A stretch of DNA of 64,000 bases from Pyrus communis (taxonomy: Eukaryota > Streptophyta > Magnoliopsida > Rosales > Rosaceae), in the NCBI RefSeq assembly GCF_963583255.1, contig NC_084817.1, positions 14,452,121 through 14,516,120 on the forward strand. Reading direction: 5' to 3'. Each line of letters starts with the position of its first letter. Position 1 is the stretch's first letter. The notes under the pieces are model-generated. The model was not told where the DNA came from. It did no database searches and was given only the letters and a program-made list of their open reading frames with translations. Shown one piece after another: positions 1-10,925 of this stretch. Both the position numbers and the translations under genes were made by a program.

Positions 1-329
1 AAAGAACAGTACCACCACTTGCTATTATCTCTATATATGTCGACCTTCATCTTTTGTGGCAAGGCAGACCTGAAGAAAATGCCCAACTCTTCCTCACCTC
101 TGAGGGCGCACTCTGATAGGAGCATATTCATGCGACTTAAATGGCTTGTTCTCGTGCATTTACGTTATGTTTCTTTAGTTATTTTAGTCCTTTATGCTTC
201 TTTTGTGTGTTTTCAGGTTCTAAGGGCAAAGTATGCAAAATGATGCCTTTTGGAGCAAATTAGAGATTGGAATGGATATCATATGCTTGGAGCCAAGAGG
301 ATGGACGAAATTGAAGGATTCCTCCTCCA

Positions 330-880
330 TTGCAGCCACATGCACATTCAATCATTCACACCAAAACCTTGCACATGCTTTCCCATTTCATTATTCATTC
401 ACCTTGCAGCCACTCCACATGCATTTCTAGCTTTTCCTTTGCATTCCCCCTTTAATCAACACATGCATCCACTCACCAAGAAATCATTCATTCCACATGC
501 ACCCAAAACACCACCAGAAATCATCATTGCCGTGGGTACCTATCCCATTTCAGATTGTCATTCCACTTCATTGCACATGCATCTTCATAATTCAACACAT
601 GCATTCATTATTTATTTACTTTACATCCTTTAATTTAATCACATGCACATTCAAACAAACACAATCATTCCAGCCATACCTTGCATTTTCAGATTGTTCC
701 TCCATCATTGCACCACAATGCAGCCACATGCACTTGTTCCTCTAACATTTCAGCCACTTGCACTCCCATTCTCTCCCAAAACCGTGCACATGCCTTCTCC
801 TTGCATTTCCAGCCATTCCGCATGCTATTTCAGCCACATGCACTCATAATCATTCAACCAACATGTGCACATGCAACCTA
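330..880 (+). promoter_or_regulatory. CATGCA-rich U3 array of LTR A
   Basis: About ten CATGCA hexamers, usually as acatgcattc or cacatgcact, lie in this 550-bp stretch directly upstream of the LTR TATA box. CATGCA is the core of the plant RY element bound by B3-domain factors of the ABI3/FUS3/LEC2 group. Comparable arrays occupy the same position in most other LTRs of the window. Function as an enhancer is inference. Confidence 0.5.
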
Positions 881-883
881 GCT

Positions 884-914
884 GTCATGTTCCCCCCATT
901 TCACCTATAAATAC
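884..914 (+). promoter_or_regulatory. LTR A core promoter: GCTGTCATGTTCCC box and TATA box
   Basis: A conserved ctagctgtcatgttccc block precedes TATAAATA (906-913). The same pair recurs in other LTRs, with TATA at 5087, 7898, 15454, 35048 and 37151 on the plus strand, and in reverse at 17373-17380, 25431-25438 and 30904-30911. It probably directs element transcription from about 30 bp downstream. Confidence 0.65.
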
Positions 915-1193
915 TCATTCATTCACACTCATTCATACAGAATTCATTTCACAACAGAAATTGGTCCCTTGGGGCCGTGCCCTTCACAAAGTCCATCCAT
1001 TCCATTCATAAATCCTTCCACATTTCAGAATGTAGACATCAAAACTCTTTTGTGCCGTGCCCTCCCTTAGAATCCAAACACCATCCTTCCATATTCCACC
1101 ACTCCTCTTCCATTCCTCCACCACTCCCCAAACCATTCACACCATCAAACTATCCCTAGAACTTGTGCTACAACGAAGAGGAAGAAAAGAGTG

Positions 1194-1239
1194 CCTAAAC
1201 GTTCATACAATTCAAGTTTGAGTTGTTGGAATGTTTAGG
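1194..1239 (+). other. 46-nt hairpin, first tandem unit of LTR A
   Basis: Arms CCTAAACGTTC (1194-1204) and GAATGTTTAGG (1229-1239) pair over 11 positions with one G.U. An inner 8-bp stem (CAATTCAA with TTGAGTTG, one wobble) follows. The unit is repeated at 1312-1357, and one to three units occur in most LTRs. It lies downstream of the TATA box, so it should be in the transcript. Confidence 0.6.
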
Positions 1240-1311
1240 TGTTTCTTTGATTTCAATGTTTAATTTCAATGCTCTTTGTTTTGTACGAATGAGGAATGGA
1301 AGATAAGAGGG

Positions 1312-1357
1312 CCTAAACGTTCATACAATTCAAGTTTGAGTTGTTGGAATGTTTAGG
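1312..1357 (+). other. 46-nt hairpin, second tandem unit of LTR A
   Basis: Same arms as at 1194-1239, in a diverged second copy of the surrounding ~100-bp unit. The repeat ends near 1388 and is followed by the C-rich/G-rich hairpin at 1399-1418. Confidence 0.6.
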
Positions 1358-2161
1358 TGTTTCTTTGATTCTCTTTGTTTTGTACCATGAGGAACTAAAC
1401 CCCCCTTGGTTAGGGGGTGATTCGAATATATGTTTATGCTTGCATTTTGATTTGAATACTTCTAATTGCGTTTCATAAGTTGTGGATTCAATTTGTTTAA
1501 CCGTTTGATTGATAACTTATTTATGTATGTTTATTGAGAATGCGCGCTTAATTTTCATGCATGAATATGACGCTAGAATATAAGTAAGTTTCACCTAATC
1601 GTTATGAACTTATATTCACAAGTAGTGGAGGTTGCTTATAAACAATCGCGTTAAACAAATTCTTGGCATAAGTTTCATGCAATCCATAGTAACGAATGCC
1701 TCGTCAACACTTATAATTTTCATAGAGCGTAATGATTCTTGCTTGTATCTCTTCTATGCATTCATGTTGAGGACTTGTGGGGAATGTTTTGAATTGTTGT
1801 ATGCGCTAACCCATCCAATTCAATAACGTTAGGAAGATTTGAAGGTTAATTAGTGCATCACGGTTAACCCGGGGTGTTGAGTTTCATGGTTTATTGAAAT
1901 GCAATTGGAAATCATTTTATTATGCAAGTATAACATGTATGGAGATGAACCCCTTAGCCATTCTATCATCCATTCATTCCATTCCATCAAATTCGTTTTA
2001 CAATCTGTTTAGTTTATTAACTTGTTTTGTTATTTCAATTCTCGTCAATTTAAAACCCCCCTTTACTTTCTTGTTCTTTAGTGTTTAGAATTTGTTTAGT
2101 TTATGTTTTAAAGTGTTTTGATTCATTTTATTTCCCAATTTCGTCCAAATTCACCAAAGTG

Positions 2162-2201
2162 CTCAAAACTGCCCAGAAAGTGATTTTAAGGCAGTTTTGA
2201 G
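2162..2201 (+). other. 12-bp-stem hairpin near the LTR 3' end, A/T version
   Basis: CTCAAAACTGCC (2162-2173) pairs perfectly with GGCAGTTTTGAG (2190-2201) around a 16-nt loop. Homologues lie near 9042, 16577 and 36225, and in reverse near 18435 and 29636. It pairs as well as the T/A version at 2350-2389. Confidence 0.7.
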
Positions 2202-2349
2202 TGTTTTGGGTGATGTTTGAGTCTTTTGGTTTGTTTTAATATTTTAAGTGTTTAGTTTTACATTCTTTGAGTTAGTTTAGTGTTTTATATTGTGTTTTTA
2301 CGTTCTTGAGTCAAGTTATTACTTAATTTCGTCCAAATTTGTGTTTGTG

Positions 2350-2389
2350 CTCAAATCTGCCCAGAAAGTGGTTTTTAGGCAGATTTGAG
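2350..2389 (+). other. 12-bp-stem hairpin near the LTR 3' end, T/A version
   Basis: CTCAAATCTGCC (2350-2361) pairs perfectly with GGCAGATTTGAG (2378-2389). Relative to the hairpin at 2162 one A-T pair is replaced by T-A on both arms, so pairing is preserved. Other copies of this version lie near 6287, and in reverse near 13885 and 29448. Confidence 0.7.
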
Positions 2390-3048
2390 TGTGTTTGTGT
2401 TGTTTTGAGTCTTTTGGTTTGTCTTAGTGTTTTAAAGTTTAGTTTTACATTCTTTGAGTCTAGTTTAGTGTTTTATATTACGTTTTTACGTTTTTGAGTC
2501 AAATCCAAGTGATTAACAATCCCTCCTAATCCCCGGTCCAGAACGATCCCTACTTGCACCTATACTACAATTGTCAAAAAGAGGGTTTAATTTGTGTGCG
2601 TATAAATATCGCATCACACTCCCAGCAAAGCCTCTTGAAATACTCAATTTTTTCTCCCTCAAAGATGATACCAGATGCCTGGAGTACAGATGACCCAGGA
2701 GGAAACGGTAGATTGAAGCATGTGCTGATTCATTCACCGCTTCTTCAAAGGCAAATGTATCTCATATCATCAAGGTCAAAAGCACAAGTATCTCATATCA
2801 TGCTCTTTCCCTGTCTTTTTCTTTGTCCTTGTTCTTACTTGCATGGCAAAGTAAAAGAAGCAATCAGCCGGCACTTGGAGTCAGTCTTCCGATCTGGAGC
2901 CAACTGCCTGGAATCTATTCCTGGTTGCTTACCTAGCGTTGCTCTCGAGTAGTCATCTTCAACGGTTGATACACTTCCAGAGAAGGGACCACTTCTGCAA
3001 AGATTGAACAAAGAAACAGATAAAAGGGGTAAGCTCAGACCTTCGGGG

Positions 3049-3215
3049 GAGACCAAAAGAATTCCTGCTGCCCAGTTCAAGAGTAGCACAAAGGAAAATC
3101 AACGAGTGGAGGAGACCAAAAGAATCCTCCAGCCCAGTTCAAGAGTAACCTGTGGAAAATCAACGATGGGAGGAAACCAGTTCAAGATTAAGCCTGTGGA
3201 ATCACCAAGATCAAC
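3049..3215 (+). repeat. About 61-bp imperfect tandem repeat, three units, in element alpha
   Basis: Units begin with gagaccaaaagaat and contain cccagttcaagagta; the third unit is shorter and diverged. The same array is present in reverse at about 32515-32690 and, shortened, at about 42650-42760. It is part of the element's internal region. No protein product is evident. Confidence 0.65.
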
Positions 3216-3360
3216 CCATGCATTCAACCAAGGAGAAGATGGAATTTACACTCCATAACCAGATTTGCGTCCCTAAACTCTTCTCTTTGTTAGTTACATT
3301 CTGCCATGTTTAGTATGTTTAAATGCTTTTTGTGTGTTTACTTATGTTTTGTGTGAATCT

Positions 3361-3394
3361 ATGCTTAAAACATTGAGGACAATGTTTTAAGCAT
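3361..3394 (+). other. Perfect 15-bp hairpin before an internal purine tract
   Basis: ATGCTTAAAACATTG (3361-3375) and CAATGTTTTAAGCAT (3380-3394) pair completely around the loop agga. The core AAACATTGAGGACAATGTTT is also found in beta (reverse, about 10690-10715), gamma (reverse, about 32340-32362) and delta (about 42928-42948). In each it is followed by AGTGTGGGGG. Only the alpha copy has the outer arm extension. Confidence 0.65.
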
Positions 3395-4207
3395 AGTGTG
3401 GGGGGGGTAACTAAGTATATTTGATGCAAATTCGTGGGATTTTATCACCCATAACTTCAAATGTTGTTCCTTGCTGTTTTAAGGTGTTTTTAAATTGTTT
3501 TAGAGTGTTTTAGTATGTTTTGTTTTTATAACTCCGAAAATCACATAAAAATTTGAAAAACATGTTTTGAAAAGACTAAAAAGAGTGTTTTGAGTCGTTT
3601 TTGTGTGTTTGTGTCTTAGGGTACCTTCCAACACAATGATAAGGATTTGGTTTGTAATTGCATGACTGTTAAAAAGAGTTATAAACATAGAGAAAAGTTT
3701 GATTTACTCTTGGTATATGCTTGGTTATGGTTATAATGTATGACTTCACATGCAATCATAAAAGAAAAATTCGTTTTTGTAACATGCTTGAAGGAAGGAA
3801 CTCAAACAAACGCTACAACCCTGTGAGACTCGAGCCATTACCTTCTTTGGAGAGTTATATTCTGTGATTCTTTGTTTTCTAAAGTTGTTGCATGTTCTCA
3901 TTATTCCTTGCTTGGTTGCTACTTAGAATGAAATTGTATCATGATAGAACTAAATGCTAGAACTTATATCCGTTTCATTCAAAGCATGACATTGAATTGC
4001 ATAACATATATCAAGATGAAGTTGTGTAGTTGCCACCATAGCTAAATAGCCTCACTTCCCATATTTCGTATTTGTTGTAAGTTTTAACCCCGTTGAGCCT
4101 TGTTTAACCTTTCTTCTTTGTTTACCCACATTATCCTCACCTAGCCTAGTTTAGGACAATCCTCACCCTTGTTCTTAAAAGATAGTGAGCATGACTTAAT
4201 TGAATTC

Positions 4208-6555
4208 TGATAGGAGCATATTTAGGCGACTTACTTAGCTTGTTTTCGTGCATTTATATTGTTAATTCATAGTTGTTTTTGGCGTTTAAGCCATTTTCGT
4301 GTGTTTTTAGGTTCATGTGGCTAAGGAAGCAAAAAGATGCATTTTGGAGCATTTTGGAGCAAAATTGGACTTGGAAGGGATAACTTATACTTGGAGCAAA
4401 AGGAATGGACGAAATTGAAGAGTTGATGTCACAAGGATTCCTACTTGAAGTAGCCACACACCTTCCACATTTCAGCCACATGCACTTGTTCCTCCATCAT
4501 TGCACCAACAACAACATTGCACATGCACTCCCTTTAATTAATTAACCCACATGCACCCTTTATTCTTTCATCATTCCAGCCACTCCACATCCCTCACCAA
4601 GAAATCATTCAACACATGCATCCATAATCATTTCTCCACACCAAAACAGTGCACATGCATTCCCCTTGTGCAATTCCATCATTCCACACCTCCATGGCAG
4701 CCACCAACCAACCTAGCTGTCATGTTTCCCCTTTAATCATTCAAACATTCACCCACATGCATTTCTAACCCACATGCACCCTAGATTCTAATCAGCCATT
4801 CACATTTAATCATTCATTCCCATCAGATTTCTAGCATATTCACATGCATTCCATCCTTTAAAACATTGCACATGCACTCCACATGCATTCATCCTAGCTG
4901 TCATGTTTCCCCTTTCATCATTCCCTCACATTCTTTAAATCAGCCAACACATGCATCCACCTTTCTCCCATCAGATTTCCAACATTGCACATGCATTCCC
5001 CTTACAATTTCAGCCATCCTAGCTATTTTGCACATGCATTCACTTAACCTAGCTGTCATGTTCCCTCTCCCATCCATTCATCTCCCTATAAAAACCATAC
5101 ACACCTCAATTCACTCATTCATACACTCTTCCATATTCACTCATCCATTGCAGAAATGTAGACCATAAACCACCCTTGCCGTGACTCTCCCTTACAATCC
5201 AAACACCATCCTTCCATCTCCACAACTCCTCTTCCATTCCTCCACCACTCCCCAAACCATTCACACCATCAAACTATCCCTAGACCTTGTGCTACAACGA
5301 AGAGGAAGAGAAGAGTGCCTAAACGTTCATACAATTCAAGTTTGAGTTGTTGGAATGTTTAGGTGCTTCTTTGATTTCAATGTTTAAATTCAATACTCTT
5401 TGTTTTGTACGAATGAGAAGAGGACGAGAAGAGTGCCTAAACGTTCATACAATTCAAGTTTGAGTTGTTGGAATGTTTAGGTGTTTCTTTGATTCTCTTT
5501 ATTTTGTACGTATGAGGTACTAAACCCCCTTGGCTAGGGGGAGGATTTGAAATAAATGTTTATGCTTGCATTTTGATTTGATTACTTCTAATTGCGTTTC
5601 ATAAGTTTTTGATTCAATTTGTTTAACCGTTTGATTGATAACTTATTTATGTATGTTTATTAAGAATGCGCGCTTAATTTTCATGCATGAATATGACGCT
5701 AGAATATAAGTGAGTTTCACCTAATCGTTATGAACTTATATTCACAAGTAGTGGAGGTTGCTTATAAACAATCGCGTTAAATGAATTCTTGGCACGAGTT
5801 TCATGCTCATCATAGTAACGAATGCCTCGTCAACACTTATAGTTTTCATAATGCTTAATGATCTTTGATTGTATCTTTATTGTGCTGTTCACGTAAAGGA
5901 CTTTTGGAGAATGTTGTGAATTGTTGTATGCGCTAACCCATCCAATTCAATAACTTAAGGAAAACTTGACGGTTAATTTAAGCGGACCTAATTAACCCGG
6001 GGTGATGAGTTTCATAATTTATTGAAATGCAATTGGAAATCATTTTATTATGCAAGTGTAACATGTGTGGAGAAGAACCTTCTAGCTAGCATTCATCCAT
6101 TCATTTTCATCGCATTCATATTTACATTCTGTCTAGTTTATTAAACTTGTTTCGTTATTTCAATTTTCGTCAAATTAAAATCCCCCTTTACTTTATTGTC
6201 TAATTTAGTTAGAAATCAATTTAGTTGGTGTTTATATGTGTTTTGATTCAATTTGTTAAACAAATTCGTCCAAATTTGTGTTTGTGCTCAAATCTGCCCA
6301 GAAAGTGGTTTTTAGGCAGATTTGAGTGTGTTTGTGTTGTTTTGAATCTTTTGGTTTGTTTGAGTGTTTTAAGCATTTAGTTTTGCATTCTTTGAGTCTA
6401 GTATAGTGTTTTATATTGTGTTTTTACGTTTTTGAGTCAGTTTCCAAGAGATTAACAATCCCTCCTAATCCCCGGTCCAGAACGATCCCTACTTATACTT
6501 ATACTACAATTGTCAAAAAGAGGGTTTAATTTGTGTGCGTATAATTCACGCATCA
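4208..6555 (+). mobile_element. Solo LTR D (2348 bp), TSD aattc
   Basis: TGATAGGAG at 4208 to CGCATCA at 6555, flanked by aattc at 4203-4207 and 6556-6560. The empty site is represented in reverse near 28750. The head differs from LTR A (TATTTAGGCGAC instead of TATTCATGCGAC), so it belongs to a second subfamily. It has CATGCA arrays, a TATA box at 5087-5094, tandem hairpin units at about 5290-5510, a C/G hairpin near 5525 and one large hairpin near 6287. Confidence 0.93.
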
Positions 6556-6639
6556 AATTCCTTTTGAGTTACATTATGCAAGAAAATGAGTGTGGGGGAG
6601 GGAAAGTTTGTTCTTAAGTTTGTATGTTTTGAGAGTCAA

Positions 6640-6718
6640 AAGAAAAGAAAAAAATTGTGAAAAACATATGAAAAAAGAAAAACAGAAAAGAAAGAAAGAA
6701 AGAAAAAAAAGAAGAGCT
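6640..6718 (+). repeat. Purine-rich low-complexity tract
   Basis: Runs of A and gaaa repeats in the alpha internal region, between the second AGTGTGGGGG tract (6588-6600) and the 3' end. Equivalent pyrimidine-rich tracts lie at about 9715-9815 and 28590-28680 in the minus-strand elements. Confidence 0.6.
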
Positions 6719-7400
6719 TGTTCTCCCTTTTTGTTCAAAAGTTGAGTTTTCATTCAAAAGGGAATTCTAAGTGCCTAATTCAATACTTTGCTCACTATTG
6801 CTTTAAGAATGTTTGTTTATCCTTCACCTTTCATTGTTAGCCAATACCCTAGCCCCGTTACACCCCTTTGACTTCTATCTTGATTGTTATGTGTTCAATA
6901 ATGTGGAGTTTGGAATTGATATGAGCATATGGTGTCAATGGTTCTTGCATCTAAGTAGTAGCATTCCATTCATGAGATCATATTCATGTCATTGTCGTAA
7001 ATCCAGAAAATGCTTTCTTTGATATAACATATGTGAGATACTAGTCTTTCATGTTTACATCAATCTTCTCACATATACCTAGTGTAGGGTGTGAAGTTAG
7101 AAAATCTGTGTGAAAATAGAGTGCATTCTAGTGAGGAATTGAGGAAATTCTCTAAGGCATGTTACTACATTCGAAATGTGTTTTAATTGATTAAATGCGA
7201 ACTAGTATGTGGTGACTATGAGTAAGAATGTACTTAAGTGTAAAGATGGCTAAAATATGTGGGAATAATGATTTTTAACATGTCATGTGCATTGGAAATC
7301 CCTGAGACGATTGTTGGAAGGTTTAGGTTGTGTTTTACTTGTTTAGTGTCGTTTTGTTTGTTTTGTTTTTCTGTTTTGCTCGAGGACGAGCAAAAGCTAA

Positions 7401-7413
7401 GTGTGGGGGAATT
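7401..7413 (+). other. Polypurine tract of element alpha
   Basis: GTGTGGGGGAATT sits immediately before the LTR start TGATAGGAG at 7414, the expected position of the plus-strand primer in an LTR retrotransposon. The identical arrangement in reverse is at 27872-27884. Confidence 0.8.
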
Positions 7414-9309
7414 TGATAGGAGCATATTTAGGCGACTTACTTAGCTTGTTTTCGTGCATTTATATTGTTAATTCATAGTTGTTTTAGTAGTTTAAGCCAT
7501 TTTCGTGTGTTTTTAGGTTCATATGGCTAAGGAAGCAAAAAGATGCATTTTGGAGCATTTTGGAGCAAAAATTGGACTTGGAATGGATAGCTTATGTTTG
7601 GAGCAAAAGGAATGGACGAAATTGAAGGATTCCTAATCCATTGCAGCCACATGAACATTCAATCATTCACACCAAAACCTTGCACATGCTTTCCCATTTC
7701 ATTATTCATTCACTTTGCAGCCACCATTCACTCTTCATAAATCACCCACATGCACCCTTTAATCATTCAACCATAAAAGCACATGCTTTCACATTCATTT
7801 CAGCCACCAAACATCCACATGCATTCATCCTAGCTGTTTTGCACATGCATTCACTTAACCTAGCTGTCATGTTCCCTCTCCCATCCATTCATCTCCCTAT
7901 AAAAACCATACACACTTCACACAAGATTCAAGGAGAAATTCGTCAAAACCTCTCCACACCCTTGCAGCAGCCACCAAAACACTTTTCTCCTCCATTGCAG
8001 CCACTCCAACCACTCCCCAAACCATTCACACCATCAAACTATCCTTAGACCTTGTGCTACAACGAAGAGGAAGATAAGAGGGCCTAAACGTTCATACAAT
8101 TCAAGTTTGAGTTGTTGGAATGTTTAGGTGTTTCTTTGATTTCAATGTTTAATTTCAATACTCTTTGTTTTGTACGAATGAGGAATGGAAGAGAAGAGGG
8201 CCTAAACGTTCATACAATTCAAGTTTGAGTTGTTGGAATGTTTAGGTGTTTCTTTGATTCCAATGTTTAAATTCAACTAAACCCCCCTTGGCTAGGGGGG
8301 AATTCGAAATATATGTTTATGCTTGCATTTTGATTTGATTACTTCTAATTGCGTTTCATAAGTTGTGGATTCAATTCGTTTAACTGTTTGATTGATAACT
8401 TATTTATGTATGTTTATTGAGAGTGCACACTTAATTTTCATGCATGAATATGACGCTAGAATATAAGTGAGTTTCACCTAATAGTTACGAACTTATATTC
8501 ACAAGTAGTGGAGGTTGCTTATAAACAATCGCGTTAAACGAATTCTTGGCATAAGTTTCATGCAATCATAGTAACGAATGCCCCGTCAACACTTATAATT
8601 TTCATAGAGCGTAATGATTCTTGCTTGTATCTCTATTATGCAATCATGTAGGGGACTTGTGGGGAATGTTTTGGGTTGTCGTATGCAATCATCCAATTCA
8701 ATAACGTTAGGAAGATTTGAAAGTTAATTTAAGCGGACCTAATTAACTTGGAGCATTGAGAATTCATGGTTTATTGAAATGCAATTGGAAATCATTTTAT
8801 TATGCAAGTGTAACATGTGTGGAGATGAACCCCTTAGCTAGCCTTCATTCCATTCAATTCTATCACACATTCACATTTACATTTTGCTTTAATTTACAAT
8901 CTGTACATTTATTTCAATTTTCGTCAAATCCTAAATCCCCCTTTACTTTAATGTCCAATTTAGTTAGAAAGTGTATTAGTTTGTGTTTATAGGTGTTTTA
9001 ATTCAATTTGTTACACAAATTCGTCCAAATTCACCAAAGTGCTCAAAACTGCCCAGAAAGTGTTTTTAAGGCAGTTTTGAGTGTTTTGGGTGATGTTTGA
9101 GTCTTTTGGTTTGTTTTAGTGTTTCAAGCATTTAGTTTCGCATTCTTTGAGTCTAGTTTAGTGTTTTAAACTTTATTTTACGTTTTTGAGTCAGTTTCCA
9201 AGTGATTTGCAATCCCTCCTAATCCTCGGTTAAGAACGATCCCTACTTATACTTATACTACAATTGTCAAAAAGAGGGTTTAATTTGTGCGCGTATAATT
9301 CTCGCATCA
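7414..9309 (+). mobile_element. 3' LTR of element alpha (1896 bp)
   Basis: It starts right after the polypurine tract and ends ctcgcatca at 9309. It has the TATTTAGGCGAC head of LTR D, CATGCA motifs, TATA at 7898-7905, two tandem hairpin units (about 8070-8250), a C/G hairpin near 8281 and the A/T large hairpin near 9042. The next bases, actaa (9310-9314), are the predicted right TSD; the left copy would be outside the window. Confidence 0.88.
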
Positions 9310-10925
9310 ACTAACACTCACATATGTTATATCAAAGAAAGCATTTTCTGGATTTACGACAATGACATGAATATGATCTCATGAATGGAATGCTACTACT
9401 TAGAACGAGAACCAGTGATTCCATATGCTCATACCAAATTCAAACTCCACATATTGAACACATAACATCAAGATAGAAGTTGAGGGTTGTAAGGAGGCTA
9501 AGGTATTGGCTAACAAAGAAAGGTAAGGATAAACAAAAGTTCTTAAAGCAATAGTAAGCAAAGTAATGAATTTGACACTTAAACTCTCTTCAAATGGCCG
9601 AAATCAATTTGTACACACAAGGGAAGATTCATGCAACATTTAGGGTCAAATTCACTCTTTTGGACCCTTCCTTCAACAACCAACACTTGTGAGTTCATTC
9701 TCACTTATTTTTCAACTCCTTTTCTTTCTTTTGAACACTTTTCTATTTTCTTTTGATTTTTCCACGAATTTCTCTTCTTTTCTTCTTTTTTGTTCTTTTT
9801 TTTTCTTTTTCGTGCCCTATCATCTTCCTCCACACTCGTTTTCTGCCATATATTGACCAAAGGAATTCATCCTAAGTCGTGCTTTACTATCCTTTAAGAA
9901 CAAAGGTATGGAAAGTCCTAATCTAGGCTAGGTGAGGATAATGTGGCTAACAACGAAAATAGGCTTTGAAAAGGCTCAAGAGGGTTAATCCTACAATACA
10001 TATGAAAAGGGATAGGCTTTTTGGCTCTGGCTTGACTAACAACTTCATCTTATTGTATGTTATGCAATCAATACCATGCTTTGAATGAAATGGGCATGAG
10101 TTCTAGTATTTGGAACTATAATGAGATGCATTCCAAGTAGTAACCAAGCAAAGAATGATGAGATCATGCAACGACTTTAGAAAACAAGAAATCACAGATT
10201 ATACTCTCCAAAGAACGTCATAGGCTCAAGTCTCTCAGGGTTGAAGCGTTAGTTTGAGTTTCTTCCTTCAAGCATGTTACAAAAACTGAATTTTTCCTTC
10301 TGTGATTACATGTGAATTCATAAGCTATAACCATAACCAAGCATAAACCAAAGCATAAATCAACTTCCAGCCATGTTTACAACATTCTTTAATAGTCATG
10401 CAATTAAAAACCAAATCCTCATCATTGTGTTGGAAGGTACCCTAAGACACAAACAAACACACAAAAACAACTTAAAAACAACTCTTTTTGGGTTTTTCAA
10501 AACTATTTTGTAATTTTTTTGTAAATTTTTCGGATTTTCTGATCAAAAGACATAAAAACACTCCAAAACACTCTAAAAACACTTAAAAACAGTGTGAAAC
10601 AACATTATAAGTGATAGGTGATAAAATCCCACGAAATTCATGTAAAATCATGCAAAAGCAATTTGTTTACCCCCCCCCCCCCCCCACACTTAAATCAAAC
10701 ATTGTCCTCAATGTTTCACACAAAGACGCACATCCAAACAAACAATATAAATGAACTAACATGACAAAATAAAAATAATAAAGAGATAGAGATTGAGGAA
10801 CGCAAATCTGATTTTATAGCTTGAATTGGTGAATTGCCCACTTCCTCTCTCGTTGAATGCATGGGTTGCCTCCCAAGAAGCGCTTGCTTTAACGTCGTGC
10901 AGTCGGACGAACGTTCTTCTTATCC
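9310..10925 (-). mobile_element. Element beta, 3' internal non-coding region (truncated by alpha)
   Basis: Reverse-orientation homologue of alpha 3240-7080, joined on its right to the gag-protease stop. It holds a degenerate pyrimidine tract (9715-9815), a 16-C run at 10670-10685 (the reverse of the AGTGTGGGGG motif), the AAACATTGAGGACAATGTTT hairpin, and the conserved ttgggaggcaaccc segment (reverse, about 10865-10880). No antisense ORF is present here, unlike gamma and delta. The rest of beta, with its 3' LTR, must lie left of alpha. Confidence 0.75.

Larger units (their letters stand above)
114..2616 (+). mobile_element. Solo LTR A (2503 bp), TSD cactc
   Basis: It begins TGATAGGAG at 114 and ends CGCATCA at 2616. 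The perfect 5-bp target-site duplication cactc lies at 109-113 and 2617-2621. The uninterrupted site is seen in the sister copy near 42124-42140, where gggcgcactcccagcaaa is continuous. Inside, in order, are a conserved 200-bp head, a CATGCA-rich U3, a TATA box at 906-913, two tandem units of about 100 bp each with a hairpin (1194-1239 and 1312-1357), a C6/G5 hairpin at 1399-1418, and two large hairpins (2162-2201 and 2350-2389). No internal region follows, so it is a recombination-derived solo LTR. Confidence 0.95.
1..7413 (+). mobile_element. Element alpha, 3' internal region of a non-autonomous Athila/Tat-type LTR retrotransposon
   Basis: Non-coding internal DNA of a plus-strand element, present as three blocks (1-113, 2617-4207, 6556-7413) separated by two solo LTRs. 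The blocks align in order with 42020-43685 (plus) and with 27872-33200 (minus), which gives the uninterrupted structure. It holds a tandem repeat, three AGTGTGGGGG tracts, a hairpin at 3361-3394 and a purine-rich tract at about 6640-6718, and ends in a polypurine tract abutting the 3' LTR. No ORF in it looks like gag or pol. The antisense ORF found in sister copies would lie just left of position 1. Confidence 0.8.

Noticed and set aside
250..881. Overlapping His/Pro/Thr-rich ORFs (also near 15251-15625, 17320-17922, 31218-31835 and 44013-45007)
   Set aside because: They arise from CATGCA and cacttatca repeats in LTR U3, overlap in several frames, and lack any conserved protein feature.
1176..1388. 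Tandem repeats considered as a CRISPR-like array
   Set aside because: Plant LTR context, only two units, no spacers of uniform length and no associated genes.
2885..2900. cttccgatct resembles the end of an Illumina adapter (also near 42396 and, in reverse, near 32828)
   Set aside because: The same bases occur in three element copies with matching flanks on both sides, so it is element sequence and not contamination.
10670..10685. 16-C run as a possible sequencing artefact
   Set aside because: It sits exactly at the conserved AGTGTGGGGG motif (reverse) found in the other elements, so it is an expanded motif; its exact length may still be unreliable.
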